A DNA stretch of 34,654 nt. Source: an uncultured Roseburia sp. GTDB lineage: Bacteria; Bacillota; Clostridia; Lachnospirales; Lachnospiraceae. Positions 22,382 to 31,268 of this stretch are shown here, piece after piece (position 1 is the stretch's first letter; every line of letters starts with the position of its first letter). Position numbers and translations under genes: made by a program. The stretch is from NCBI GenBank assembly GCA_934309475.1, contig CAKRDK010000024.1, forward strand, positions 1 to 34,654. The letters are read 5' to 3'. The notes under the pieces are model-generated. The model was given only the letters and a program-made list of their open reading frames with translations. It made no database searches and had not been told where the DNA came from.

Positions 22382-24571
22382 TTATAAATGTAATACTCTC
22401 TCTTTGATTTCCTGTGTTCTTCCCTGATTCCAGAACTGTGTTCCGATATAACCACAGGTTCTTCTCGCAACACTCATCTTGTCCTGATTACGGTTGCCAC
22501 AGTTTGGACACTCCCAGACTAATTTTCCATCTGTGTCGGTTACAATCTGAATCTCTCCGCTGTAGCCACATTCCTGGCAATAGTCACTCTTTGTGTTCAA
22601 CTCTGCATACATAATGTTATCGTAGATGTACTGCATCACCGAAATAACGGCATCGAGGTTATTCTGCATGTTCGGTACTTCCACATAACTGATGGCACCA
22701 CCCGGAGACAGCTCCTGGAACTGTGATTCGAATTTCAGCTTGTCAAAAGCGTTCATCTCTTCTGTTACATGCACATGATAACTGTTGGTAATATAGTTCT
22801 TATCTGTAACGCCCTTGATAACACCGAAACGCTTCTGCAAGCATTTTGCAAATTTGTAAGTTGTGGACTCTAATGGTGTTCCATACAAACTAAAGTCTAT
22901 GTTGTGTTTTTCTTTCCACTCTGCACACGCATCGTTTAACTTACGCATTACCTCAAGTGCAAACGGTGTTCCTTCCGGATCTGTGTGGGATACACCTGTC
23001 ATGTATCTGGTACATTCACAAAGTCCTGCATATCCCAATGAAATAGTAGAATATCCGTTATATAAAAGTTTATCGATGGTCTCGCCTTTTTTCAGACGTG
23101 CAAGTGCACCATTCTGCCATAAAATCGGAGCTACATCCGAAGGTGTTCCGAGCAGACGGTTATGTCTTGCCATCAGGGCACGATAACAGAGGTCTAATCT
23201 CTCATCCATCAACTCCCAGAATTTATCCATATCTTTTCCGGAAGAACATGCCACATCCACAAGGTTTAATGTGACAACGCCCTGGTTAAAACGACCATAA
23301 TATTTTTTACCCGGCACATAGTTGCTTGCATTCGCATAGTTTTCTTTTGTGCGGTCTACGGTAAGGAAAGAACGGCATCCCATACAGGTATAGCAGTTGC
23401 CATCCTTTAATTTCTTCATGATTTTCTCGGAAATGTAATCCGGTACCATTCTCTTTGCCGTACATTCTGCTGCTAACTTGGTCAGATAAAAATACTTAGA
23501 ATCCTCATGGATATTATCTTCCTCTAACACATAGATTAACTTTGGAAATGCCGGTGTGATGTAGACACCCTTTTCATTTTTTACACCTAAAATTCTCTGA
23601 TGCAGCATCTCCTCGATAACTGCTGCAAGGTCATCACGAAGCTGTCCTTCCGGCACTTCATCTAAGTACATAAAAACTGTGATAAACGGAGCCTGTCCAT
23701 TTGTTGTCATCAATGTGATTACCTGGTACTGAATCATCTGCACACCACGGTTAATCTCTTCTTTGACACGAAGTTCCGCAATCTTATTGACCATCTCGTC
23801 AGTCGGGTCAATGCCTGCAGCCTCTAATTCCGCGCGGACTGTCTTACGGAATTTTTCACGGCTCACCTGTACAAATGGTGCAAGGTGGGAAAGTGAAATA
23901 CTCTGTCCGCCGTACTGGGAACTTGCAATCTGTGCAATCGCCTGTGTTGCAATATTACATGCCGTTGAAAAACTCTTTGGACGGTCAATCATCGTCTCGC
24001 TAATGACTGTACCGTTCTGTAACATATCTTCAAGGTTTACAAGACAGCAGTTATGCATATGCTGTGCAAAATAATCGGCATCATGGAAATGAATGATTCC
24101 TTTTTCATGTGCCTCTACGATGTCAGATGGAAGAAGGAAACGCTTTGTAATATCCTTGCTTACCTCTCCTGCCATGTAATCACGCTGTACACTGTTTACA
24201 GTCGGGTTCTTGTTAGAGTTCTCCTGTTTTACTTCCTCATTATTACACTCTAACAAGCTTAAAATCTGCTGGTCTGTTGAATTGGACTTTCGAACGAGAG
24301 CTCTTTTATAACGATATGTAATATAATTACGTGCTACGTTGAATGCTCTCTGATTCATAATCTGGTTCTCGACCATATCCTGAATCTCCTCCACACTCGG
24401 AGAACGTTTCATATTTTCGCAGGCTTTTTCAACGTTTGCAAGAATCTCCTGTATCTTCTCTTCCGGCAACTTCTCGTAGTCAATCACACTGTCATTTGCT
24501 TTGCGGATTGCTGCTTCTATTTTCCTAAGATTGAAAATATCCTCGCTTCCGCTTCGCTTAATAATCTTCAT
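22382..24571 (-). CDS. nrdD: Anaerobic ribonucleoside-triphosphate reductase (class III)
   Basis: This 729-residue glycyl-radical enzyme makes deoxyribonucleotides without oxygen. Visible parts are an N-terminal ATP-cone (KIIKRSGSEDIFNLRKIEAA, about 1-95), the large barrel with an active-site Cys in CYTCMGCRSFL, a C-terminal zinc site (CQECGYSG and WECPNCGNRNQ), and the glycyl radical loop RRTCGYIGTQFW, with the radical on Gly707. The ATG at 24571 has AGGAG 8 nt upstream; the ATG two codons earlier is too close. The activating enzyme NrdG is not adjacent. The promoter (24689-24716) carries two NrdR boxes, so it is very likely repressed by NrdR. Confidence 0.97.
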   Translation of the reverse strand: MKIIKRSGSEDIFNLRKIEAAIRKANDSVIDYEKLPEEKIQEILANVEKACENMKRSPSVEEIQDMVENQIMNQRAFNVARNYITYRYKRALVRKSNSTDQQILSLLECNNEEVKQENSNKNPTVNSVQRDYMAGEVSKDITKRFLLPSDIVEAHEKGIIHFHDADYFAQHMHNCCLVNLEDMLQNGTVISETMIDRPKSFSTACNIATQAIAQIASSQYGGQSISLSHLAPFVQVSREKFRKTVRAELEAAGIDPTDEMVNKIAELRVKEEINRGVQMIQYQVITLMTTNGQAPFITVFMYLDEVPEGQLRDDLAAVIEEMLHQRILGVKNEKGVYITPAFPKLIYVLEEDNIHEDSKYFYLTKLAAECTAKRMVPDYISEKIMKKLKDGNCYTCMGCRSFLTVDRTKENYANASNYVPGKKYYGRFNQGVVTLNLVDVACSSGKDMDKFWELMDERLDLCYRALMARHNRLLGTPSDVAPILWQNGALARLKKGETIDKLLYNGYSTISLGYAGLCECTRYMTGVSHTDPEGTPFALEVMRKLNDACAEWKEKHNIDFSLYGTPLESTTYKFAKCLQKRFGVIKGVTDKNYITNSYHVHVTEEMNAFDKLKFESQFQELSPGGAISYVEVPNMQNNLDAVISVMQYIYDNIMYAELNTKSDYCQECGYSGEIQIVTDTDGKLVWECPNCGNRNQDKMSVARRTCGYIGTQFWNQGRTQEIKERVLHL

Positions 24572-24638
24572 CTTCATCTCTCCTATTCTTCATCTTTTCA
24601 ACAAACTGCATACGCTACCGCGCAGTATTATTACTCTA

Positions 24639-24668
24639 TGTAAAATTATTGTAGCAATAATCTTTACA
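24639..24668. promoter_or_regulatory. Dyad in the nrdD leader
   Basis: TGTAAAATTATTG (24639-24651) and CAATAATCTTTACA (24655-24668) are inverted repeats with a 3-nt loop and one bulge. It lies about 15 nt downstream of the predicted nrdD start point. It could be a protein site or an RNA stem-loop; it matches no site I recognise. Confidence 0.5.
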
Positions 24669-24688
24669 TTCTGTGTCGAACCATGTCT

Positions 24689-24738
24689 ATTATACTAGAT
24701 ATTGTGTCTTTGTCAATCGTCTTTACTATATTCTGTGT
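24689..24738 (-). promoter_or_regulatory. nrdD promoter with paired NrdR boxes
   Basis: On the minus strand, TTGACA (24716-24711) and TATAAT (24694-24689) are 16 nt apart. ACACAATATCTAGTAT (24707-24692) fits the NrdR box consensus acaCwAtATaTwGtgt at 14 of 16 positions and lies between the -35 and -10. A second box, ACACAGAATATAGTAA (24738-24723), lies just upstream of the -35. They are 31 bp apart, the usual three-turn spacing for NrdR. Confidence 0.85.
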
Positions 24739-24749
24739 GTAGTTACTGT

Positions 24750-24786
24750 AAAAAAAGGCAGCGTAACCCCAGTGTTTACGCTACCT
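24750..24786 (-). terminator. Terminator of the marR gene
   Basis: The stem AGGTAGCGTAA / TTACGCTGCCT (24786-24756, one G-T pair) is followed by seven T on the minus strand. It isolates the MarR gene from nrdD. Confidence 0.88.
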
Positions 24787-24810
24787 TTATTCATAATAAC
24801 CAAATTTTTG

Positions 24811-25320
24811 CTAATTTATTCGTTTATTTTTTTCATGTGTCGCTTTCTCCCCACAACCACAACATCTAGTGTTTTCACCCCAGGAATCCACACCTAAATT
24901 TTCACGTACCCGGTCTAAGTAATGACCAAACTCTACAACCTCTTCTTCTGACATTCCCCGCACAAGCAGCTCTTCCATTTCCTTAATATCCCGTTCCGCC
25001 TGCGCGACCATCTTTTTTGCCCGCGATGTCATCAGAATCTTTTTCAGCCGGGCATCCCTCTCCACCGAAATGCGCTCAATCAGTCCTTTTTTCTCCATCA
25101 GCCCCAGCATATTGCTCGCGGTCGCGCGTGAAATGGAAAACGCGTCTTCTATATCCCGCTGGAAAACATCATGCCTCTCATGTGCCCGCAGAAAATCCAG
25201 CACCCAGTGCTGCATCGCCGTTAAATCATCCTGATTCCGCTGGCTTTTCTCATCCATATGTCTTTTTATTTCCTTATTAATAATCCGAAACTTATGACCG
25301 ATTGTTTTCGTGTGATCCAT
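24811..25320 (-). CDS. MarR-family transcriptional regulator
   Basis: The 169-residue protein has the winged-helix core of MarR repressors (VFQRDIEDAFSISRATASNM, then LMEKKGLIERISVERDARLK) flanked by dimerisation helices. It is divergent from a two-gene ABC exporter, and a dyad TGTTAG/CTAACA lies over the exporter start point, so it most likely represses the exporter. The C-terminus ends in a short Cys-rich tail (NTRCCGCGEKATHEKNK), unusual for MarR and possibly metal- or redox-sensitive. A strong GGAGGAGAAGG site precedes the ATG. The ligand is unknown. Confidence 0.9.
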   Translation of the reverse strand: MDHTKTIGHKFRIINKEIKRHMDEKSQRNQDDLTAMQHWVLDFLRAHERHDVFQRDIEDAFSISRATASNMLGLMEKKGLIERISVERDARLKKILMTSRAKKMVAQAERDIKEMEELLVRGMSEEEVVEFGHYLDRVRENLGVDSWGENTRCCGCGEKATHEKNKRIN

Positions 25321-25411
25321 CTGCCTTCTCCTCCCTGCTTTCTAAATTTTCCGATTCTTTCCTGTTTCTTCCCTATTCTAAAAATTTATACATTCTTTAT
25401 CTTTTCTTCCA

Positions 25412-25461
25412 TTGACATTTAAAAATTCGTGACGTATAACTATATTGTTAGCACACTAACA
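25412..25461 (+). promoter_or_regulatory. ABC exporter promoter with MarR-type operator
   Basis: TTGACA (25412-25417) and TATAAC (25435-25440) are 17 nt apart. The perfect dyad TGTTAG-CACA-CTAACA (25446-25461) covers the expected start point. Its position fits repression by the divergent MarR protein. Confidence 0.7.
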
Positions 25462-25489
25462 TTTAAAAATCAATAGTTTTTTAATGATG

Positions 25490-25548
25490 GATTCGGGTGC
25501 GGAACAATTTTCAATGCATACAACTTGGAAATTGTTCCCATCCGAATC
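25490..25548 (+). promoter_or_regulatory. Long stem-loop in the exporter leader
   Basis: GATTCGGGTGCGGAACAATT and on (25490-25512) pairs with the mirror arm at 25527-25548, giving a stem of about 20 bp with a few mismatches. No T-run follows. It ends about 10 nt before the ribosome site of the first ABC gene. A 24-codon open frame (25484-25558, MMDSGAEQFSMHTTWKLFPS and on) spans the whole stem and stops just before that site, but it lacks a ribosome site. Confidence 0.55.
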
Positions 25549-25574
25549 AAAAAAATGAAAGGAAGGTTACATTT

Positions 25575-27323
25575 ATGTTAAAGACCCTTGGAGCACAAAT
25601 CAAGGAATTCAAAAAAGATTCCCTGCTCACTCCGGTTTTCATGATTGCGGAAGTCCTCATGGAAACCATCATCCCGCTGATGATGGCGTCTATCATTGAT
25701 AACGGCGTGTCAGCCGGAAATATGAACCACATTTACAAAATGGGAGCACTCATGGTGGTTGCAGCCTGCTTCTCCCTTACATTCGGTATCCTCGGCGGAA
25801 AATACGGTGCAAGAGCCTCAACCGGTTTTGCCCGCAACTTACGAAAAGGAATGTATGAAAACATTCAGACATTTTCTTTTTCCAACATCGACAAATACAG
25901 TACCGCCGGACTTGTCACACGTCTGACAACCGACGTCACCAACTTACAGATGGCTTACCAGATGCTTCTGCGTATGTGTGTGCGTGCGCCAATCAGCTTA
26001 ATCTGCGCCATGTGTATGGCATTTTTCATCAGTCCGAGGCTTGCGAGCATTTACCTGATTGCGGTTATCGTGTTAGGCTGCATCCTTGCATTTATCACGG
26101 TAAAAGCCTACAAATATTTCTCGCAGGTATTTCCAAAATACGATGACTTAAATGCCTCCGTACAGGAAAATATCTCCGCTATCCGCGTCGTAAAAGCTTA
26201 TGTGCGTGAAGATTATGAGAAAAAACGTTTTACAACGGCAAGCCACAAAATCTATAACATGTTTGTCAAGGCCGAAAGCGTCATCGTCTGGAACAACCCG
26301 GTTATGTTTCTGGCAGTTTATGCCTGCATCATTGCTATCAGCTGGATTGGTGCCAAAATGATTGTAAGCAGTACCCTCACAACCGGTGAACTGATGAGCC
26401 TTTTAACTTACTGCATGAACATCATGATGAGCCTTATGATGCTTTCCATGGTATTCGTTATGTTAACCATGAGTATCGCAAGTGCTGAACGAATTGCTGA
26501 GATTCTCAACGAAAACAGTGATTTGACCAATCCGGAACATCCGGACTATGACGTTCCGGACGGAAGCATCACTTTCGACCATGTGACATTCCAGTACAAT
26601 AAAACTGCGGAAAAACCTGTCTTAAGCGATGTCAATCTCTCGATTAAATCCGGCGAGACCATCGGTATCATCGGCGGTACCGGAAGTTCGAAAACTTCGT
26701 TGGTCAACTTAATCAGCCGTCTTTATGATGTCACAGACGGTGCCGTTTTCGTCGGTGGAAAAGACGTGCGTTCCTACGACCTTGATACCTTACGAAATGA
26801 AGTATCTGTCGTTCTTCAGAACAACGTGCTGTTTTCCGGAACTATTTACGAAAACCTTCGCTGGGGCGACAAAAACGCCACCGATGAGGAATGTCGTCAT
26901 GCGTGCGAACTTGCCTGCGCAGACGAATTCATCGAGCGTTTTCCGGATGGATACAATACTTACATTGAACAGGGCGGAAGCAATGTTTCCGGTGGTCAGA
27001 AACAGCGTCTCTGTATCGCAAGAGCCCTGTTAAAGAAGCCTAAAATCCTGATTTTAGATGACAGTACAAGTGCTGTTGATACTGCAACCGATGCCAGAAT
27101 CCGTAAGGCATTTGCAGAGGAAATTCCTGGCACGACCAAACTTATCATTGCACAGCGAATTTCATCCGTGCAAAACGCTGACCGCATCGTCGTTTTAAAT
27201 GAAGGTGTGATTGACGGCTTCGGCACACACGAAGAATTATTAGAAACAAATGAAATTTACCGCGAAGTTTACGAATCCCAGACACAGGGAAGCGGTGATT
27301 TTGATGAAGGAGGTGCTGCATAA
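25575..27323 (+). CDS. Heterodimeric ABC exporter, subunit 1 (degenerate-site half)
   Basis: This half-transporter has 582 residues. Six membrane helices (about 15-315) are fused to an ATPase domain (about 340-575). Walker A is GGTGSSKTS, the signature VSGGQKQR is canonical, and Walker B ILILDDSTSAVD has Asp in place of the catalytic Glu. This pattern marks the non-catalytic partner in exporters of the BmrC/BmrD and TM287/TM288 type; the second gene supplies the complementary half. The likely role is export of drugs or other amphipathic molecules. The frame is open to 25497, but the ATG at 25575 has GGAAGG 8 nt upstream and gives the usual length. It shares its TAATG junction with the next gene. 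Confidence 0.93.
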   Translation: MLKTLGAQIKEFKKDSLLTPVFMIAEVLMETIIPLMMASIIDNGVSAGNMNHIYKMGALMVVAACFSLTFGILGGKYGARASTGFARNLRKGMYENIQTFSFSNIDKYSTAGLVTRLTTDVTNLQMAYQMLLRMCVRAPISLICAMCMAFFISPRLASIYLIAVIVLGCILAFITVKAYKYFSQVFPKYDDLNASVQENISAIRVVKAYVREDYEKKRFTTASHKIYNMFVKAESVIVWNNPVMFLAVYACIIAISWIGAKMIVSSTLTTGELMSLLTYCMNIMMSLMMLSMVFVMLTMSIASAERIAEILNENSDLTNPEHPDYDVPDGSITFDHVTFQYNKTAEKPVLSDVNLSIKSGETIGIIGGTGSSKTSLVNLISRLYDVTDGAVFVGGKDVRSYDLDTLRNEVSVVLQNNVLFSGTIYENLRWGDKNATDEECRHACELACADEFIERFPDGYNTYIEQGGSNVSGGQKQRLCIARALLKKPKILILDDSTSAVDTATDARIRKAFAEEIPGTTKLIIAQRISSVQNADRIVVLNEGVIDGFGTHEELLETNEIYREVYESQTQGSGDFDEGGAA

Positions 27324-29197
27324 TGCCGGAAAAGAAAATTGCAAATCCAGGCAAACTTTTTTCCAGACTTTTAGGATATATTTTTAAAAATTATGGAATA
27401 CATTGCATTATTGTAGTTATCTTGATTTTCATCTCCGTACTTGCAAACGTACAGGGAACCTTATTTATGAAAACCTTAATCGACAGTTACATCCTGCCAC
27501 TTTTGCAGACATCTGACCCTGATTTTTCCGGTCTTGCCCACGCCATTCTGCGTGTTGCCTGCTTCTATGCATGTGGTGTCGTTGCCGCTTATGCGCAGAG
27601 TAAAATTATGATTTACGTTTCCCAGGGAACCCTGCGTAACTTCCGTGATGATATGTTTACACACATGGAATCCCTGCCAATCCGCTACTTTGACACACAT
27701 GCGCATGGTGATATTATGTCAACCTACACAAATGATACCGATACCCTGCGCCAGATGATCAGTCAGAGTATGCCACAGCTTTTAAATAGTGCAATTACAA
27801 TTGTGAGTGTATTTATCAGCATGCTTGCCTTAAACATTCCACTGACACTGCTCACCCTCGTCATGGTCGGCGTCACTCTGTTTGCCACAAAAAAAATCGG
27901 TGGCTTAAGTGCAAAATACTTTATCGCCCAGCAGAAAGACCTCGCCACCGTCAACGGCTTCATCGAGGAGATGATGAACGGTCAGAAGGTTGTAAAGGTC
28001 TTCACACACGAGGAAGAAAGTATTGCGGATTTCAACAAATTAAACGACCAGCTTTTTGAGAGTGCTGACAATGCCAACACCTTCGGTAATATCCTGATGC
28101 CGGTCAACGCACAGATTGGTAATATCAGTTACGTCCTCTGTGCCATCGTCGGTGGTATTCTCGCCTTAAACGGTATCGGAGGTTTCACCCTCGGTTCTCT
28201 CGCAAGCTTTTTGACCTTCAATAAGAGTTTCAGCCAGCCAATCAACCAGATTAGTATGCAGTTAAACAACATCGTTATGGCACTTGCCGGATGCGAACGT
28301 ATCTTTAACCTGTTAGATGAGGCTCCGGAAACAGATGACGGCTATGTTACGTTAGTCAATGCGAAAATGGAAAACGGCGTTCTGACAGAGACATCGGAAC
28401 ATACCGGTCTCTGGGCATGGAAGCACACACACCAGGCAGACGGTTCTGTAGATTACATCGAATTAAAGGGAGATGTCGTGTTCGATGACGTCGACTTCGG
28501 TTACAATGAGAATAAAGTCGTGCTCCACAATGTCGACCTCTATGCAACACCGGGTCAGAAAATTGCTTTTGTCGGCAGTACCGGTGCCGGAAAAACAACC
28601 ATCACCAACTTAATCAACCGTTTCTACGATATTCAGGATGGTAAAATCCGTTACGACGGAATCAATATCAATAAGATTAAAAAAGATGATTTACGCCACT
28701 CGCTTGGTATCGTGTTACAGGATACCCACCTGTTCACGGCAAGCGTTATGGATAACATCCGTTACGGAAAATTAGACGCTACGGACGAGGAAGTCATCGC
28801 AGCCGCAAAACTTGCCAACGCGGACACTTTCATCCGCCAGCTTCCGGACGGCTACAACACTATGTTAAAAGGTGACGGCGCCAACTTAAGTCAGGGACAG
28901 CGCCAGTTGTTAGCAATCGCAAGGGCAGCCATCGCAGACCCGCCTGTCCTTATCTTAGATGAGGCAACCTCCTCTATCGATACCAGAACAGAGAAAATCG
29001 TTCAGGACGGTATGGATAAGCTGATGCACGGACGAACCACTTTCGTCATCGCCCATCGTCTTTCCACCGTTAAAAACTCTGACTGCATCATTGTCTTAGA
29101 GCAGGGACGCGTTATTGAGCGTGGTAACCACGATAAATTGATTGAAGAACGCGGAAAATATTATCAGCTTTACACCGGTAACCTCGCTGAAAATTAA
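27323..29197 (+). CDS. Heterodimeric ABC exporter, subunit 2 (catalytic-site half)
   Basis: The partner half-transporter has 624 residues, with six membrane helices (about 20-315) and a C-terminal ATPase. Walker A STGAGKTT and Walker B LILDEATSSID are canonical with the catalytic Glu, but the signature is LSQGQRQ instead of LSGGQ. Together with subunit 1 this gives one good and one degenerate ATP site. Between the membrane and ATPase domains lies an insert of about 45 residues (near 335-385, AKMENGVLTETSEHTGLWAW). The start overlaps the first gene's stop codon (TAATG), with AGGAGG 9 nt upstream, so expression is coupled. It is followed by a strong terminator. Confidence 0.94.
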   Translation: MPEKKIANPGKLFSRLLGYIFKNYGIHCIIVVILIFISVLANVQGTLFMKTLIDSYILPLLQTSDPDFSGLAHAILRVACFYACGVVAAYAQSKIMIYVSQGTLRNFRDDMFTHMESLPIRYFDTHAHGDIMSTYTNDTDTLRQMISQSMPQLLNSAITIVSVFISMLALNIPLTLLTLVMVGVTLFATKKIGGLSAKYFIAQQKDLATVNGFIEEMMNGQKVVKVFTHEEESIADFNKLNDQLFESADNANTFGNILMPVNAQIGNISYVLCAIVGGILALNGIGGFTLGSLASFLTFNKSFSQPINQISMQLNNIVMALAGCERIFNLLDEAPETDDGYVTLVNAKMENGVLTETSEHTGLWAWKHTHQADGSVDYIELKGDVVFDDVDFGYNENKVVLHNVDLYATPGQKIAFVGSTGAGKTTITNLINRFYDIQDGKIRYDGININKIKKDDLRHSLGIVLQDTHLFTASVMDNIRYGKLDATDEEVIAAAKLANADTFIRQLPDGYNTMLKGDGANLSQGQRQLLAIARAAIADPPVLILDEATSSIDTRTEKIVQDGMDKLMHGRTTFVIAHRLSTVKNSDCIIVLEQGRVIERGNHDKLIEERGKYYQLYTGNLAEN

Positions 29198-29220
29198 TTT
29201 TTTCCATAAAAAGAAATAAC

Positions 29221-29276
29221 AAAAAAGAACTGCACACCGTTGATTTTTTCCATCGACTGTGTGACAGTTCTTTTTT
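29221..29276. terminator. Bidirectional terminator
   Basis: The stem AAAAAAGAACTG / CAGTTCTTTTTT, with inner pairs (CACAC with GTGTG), lies between the ABC exporter and the convergent HD gene. Confidence 0.8.
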
Positions 29277-29284
29277 CTTTCCCT

Positions 29285-29806
29285 CTATTCCTGCGGAGCC
29301 AGAACAGAGAGCAATGCCCTCGTCAGGCGGTCCGTCTTTTTTACAAATCCACTCACCGTCTCCGCACTAGAACAAAGTTTATCTGCATAGCATAGAATCC
29401 AGCTCTCTTTATAACGCGGAATCCGCGTCAGATTCAAAGGAAACATGTGACAGCGGATCATATCCTGCTCAATTTCATTCAATGCAAAATCTTCCAGCGC
29501 ATTTTTCAATGCCTTGTCTGCATGATGGTAGCCATGCAGACGATGTGACGCATCTTTCACATGCCAGTCATACAAGAAGTAATCGTGCAGCAATGCGCCA
29601 CGCAAAAGCGAATCTATATCCACGCTCGCTTTCCACTTAAGCGCCAGATAATAGCTGACATAGGCAACCGATACACTATGTCTAAACACGCTCGTAGTTC
29701 CGTGTTGCATATACTGATGCGCCTCCAACAATCTGGAATTCTTACAGATTTCTTCTAATTTTTGCTTGAAAATCCTATCATGTTCCCTTGATAACTGATA
29801 TTCCAT
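29285..29806 (-). CDS. HD-domain protein at the end of the gat run
   Basis: This 173-residue cytoplasmic protein has an HD-type metal site: His43 (FRHSVSV), His74-Asp75 (LLHDYFLYDW), a His pair at 94-95 (HGYHHAD), His120 (RCHMFP) and Asp142 (ADKLCS). The pattern is that of a phosphohydrolase; the substrate is unknown. It starts 13 nt after the gatB stop codon with AAGGA in front, and it ends at a terminator, so it is probably the last gene of the gat operon. A role in tRNA charging is not implied; it may be a passenger. Confidence 0.82.
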   Translation of the reverse strand: MEYQLSREHDRIFKQKLEEICKNSRLLEAHQYMQHGTTSVFRHSVSVAYVSYYLALKWKASVDIDSLLRGALLHDYFLYDWHVKDASHRLHGYHHADKALKNALEDFALNEIEQDMIRCHMFPLNLTRIPRYKESWILCYADKLCSSAETVSGFVKKTDRLTRALLSVLAPQE

Positions 29807-29819
29807 CGACCTTTTCCTT

Positions 29820-31250
29820 TTACAACAATTCTTTCAAAAGCTGATTAACCATACCCGGATTTGCTTTTCCCTTCATCGCTTTCATGGTCTGTCCAACCAA
29901 AAAGCCAATCGCTTTCTCTTTTCCATTATGGTAATCCTCAACTGACTGTGGGTTATCCTGAATCACCTGTTCCACGACAGCACGGAGTGCGCCTTCATCG
30001 TGAACGGTCTTAAGTCCATTTTCCTCCACATACTGCTCCGGGTCAATATCTTCTTTGAATATTTTTTCAAAAACTTCCTTTGCCACCGTGCTGTTGATGG
30101 TTCCGGCATCCGCCAAATCAATTAATTTTGCAAGATGAACCGGTGAAAACTTCAAATCTTCCGGCTCCATCTCGTTCTCTTTTAAAAGACGCATCGTCTC
30201 CACCATCAGCCAGTTTGATACCTTCTTGGGCTTCTTGCAGATTTCACTTGTCGCCTCAAATAAATCGGCTAATTTCTTATGGCTGGTGATAATATCGGCA
30301 TCGTAATCCGGAATGCCATAATCCTTGCCGTAACGTGCCAGCTTCTCACTGCGCAGCTCCGGTTGGTGTCCTCTTACCTCTTCGAGCCACTCATCGCTGA
30401 TGACGATTGGCACGAGATCCGGCTCCGGAAAATAACGGTAATCCTGTGCATCCTCTTTGGAACGCATCGCATACGAATACTCTTTGTTATCGTCCCAGCG
30501 TCTCGTCTCCTGCACAACTGCTTTTCCCTCTTCGATTAACTCAATCTGGCGGGCGCGCTCGCCCTCGATGGCACGTGCAATCGCTTTAAAAGAGTTTAAG
30601 TTCTTCATCTCGGTACGGGTCCCGAATTCCTTTGCCCCCGCCTCACGGACAGAAAGGTTGACATCGGCACGCATGGAACCTTCATTTAACTTACAGTCGG
30701 ATGCCCCTAAATACTGGATAATCATTCTCAGTTTTTCCAGATAAGCGATAACCTCTTCTGCCGAACGCATGTCTGGCTCAGATACAATCTCAATCAGTGG
30801 CACACCGGAACGATTGTAATCGACGATAGACACATCTTCCCACTCATCATGCACCAGTTTTCCGGCATCCTCCTCCATATGAATCTCGTGGATTCCGATG
30901 GTCTTTTTGCCTGCCGGTGTCTCAATCTCGACCCCGCCATTGCGGCAAATTGGCAGATACAACTGCGAAATCTGGTAGTTCTGTGGATTATCCGGATAAA
31001 AATAGTTCTTGCGGTCAAATTTACAATACTGCGTAATCGTACAGTTTGTCGCAAGTCCTACCGCAATGGCGTATTCCACTACCTGCTTATTTAAAACCGG
31101 AAGCGACCCCGGCATACCGGTGCAGACCGGACAGGTATGTGTATTCGGTGCTCCTCCAAACGCTGTCGAACAGGAGCAGAAAATTTTGGTTTTGGTTGCT
31201 AACTCTACATGGACTTCAAGTCCAATGACGGTTTCGTATGTTTTACTCAT
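29820..31250 (-). CDS. gatB: Asp-tRNA(Asn)/Glu-tRNA(Gln) amidotransferase subunit B
   Basis: GatB (476 residues) binds the mischarged tRNA and activates its acyl group with ATP, then transfers ammonia delivered by GatA. The N-terminal kinase-like domain starts YETVIGLEVHVEL and has the zinc-type Cys set (FCSCS and CPVC, near 27-47). HEIHMEEDAGK, DYNRSGVPLIEIV and the C-terminal tail domain (about 330-476) ending NPGMVNQLLKELL are all present. Length and motifs are normal. It lies 18 nt after gatA, with AAGGAG 9 nt before the ATG. Confidence 0.97.
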   Translation of the reverse strand: MSKTYETVIGLEVHVELATKTKIFCSCSTAFGGAPNTHTCPVCTGMPGSLPVLNKQVVEYAIAVGLATNCTITQYCKFDRKNYFYPDNPQNYQISQLYLPICRNGGVEIETPAGKKTIGIHEIHMEEDAGKLVHDEWEDVSIVDYNRSGVPLIEIVSEPDMRSAEEVIAYLEKLRMIIQYLGASDCKLNEGSMRADVNLSVREAGAKEFGTRTEMKNLNSFKAIARAIEGERARQIELIEEGKAVVQETRRWDDNKEYSYAMRSKEDAQDYRYFPEPDLVPIVISDEWLEEVRGHQPELRSEKLARYGKDYGIPDYDADIITSHKKLADLFEATSEICKKPKKVSNWLMVETMRLLKENEMEPEDLKFSPVHLAKLIDLADAGTINSTVAKEVFEKIFKEDIDPEQYVEENGLKTVHDEGALRAVVEQVIQDNPQSVEDYHNGKEKAIGFLVGQTMKAMKGKANPGMVNQLLKELL

Positions 31251-31268
31251 CTTCTCTGTCTCCTTTCC

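Noticed and set aside
25497..25574. N-terminal extension of the first ABC subunit from GTG 25497
   Set aside because: It lies within the leader stem-loop and lacks a ribosome site, whereas the ATG at 25575 has a good one.
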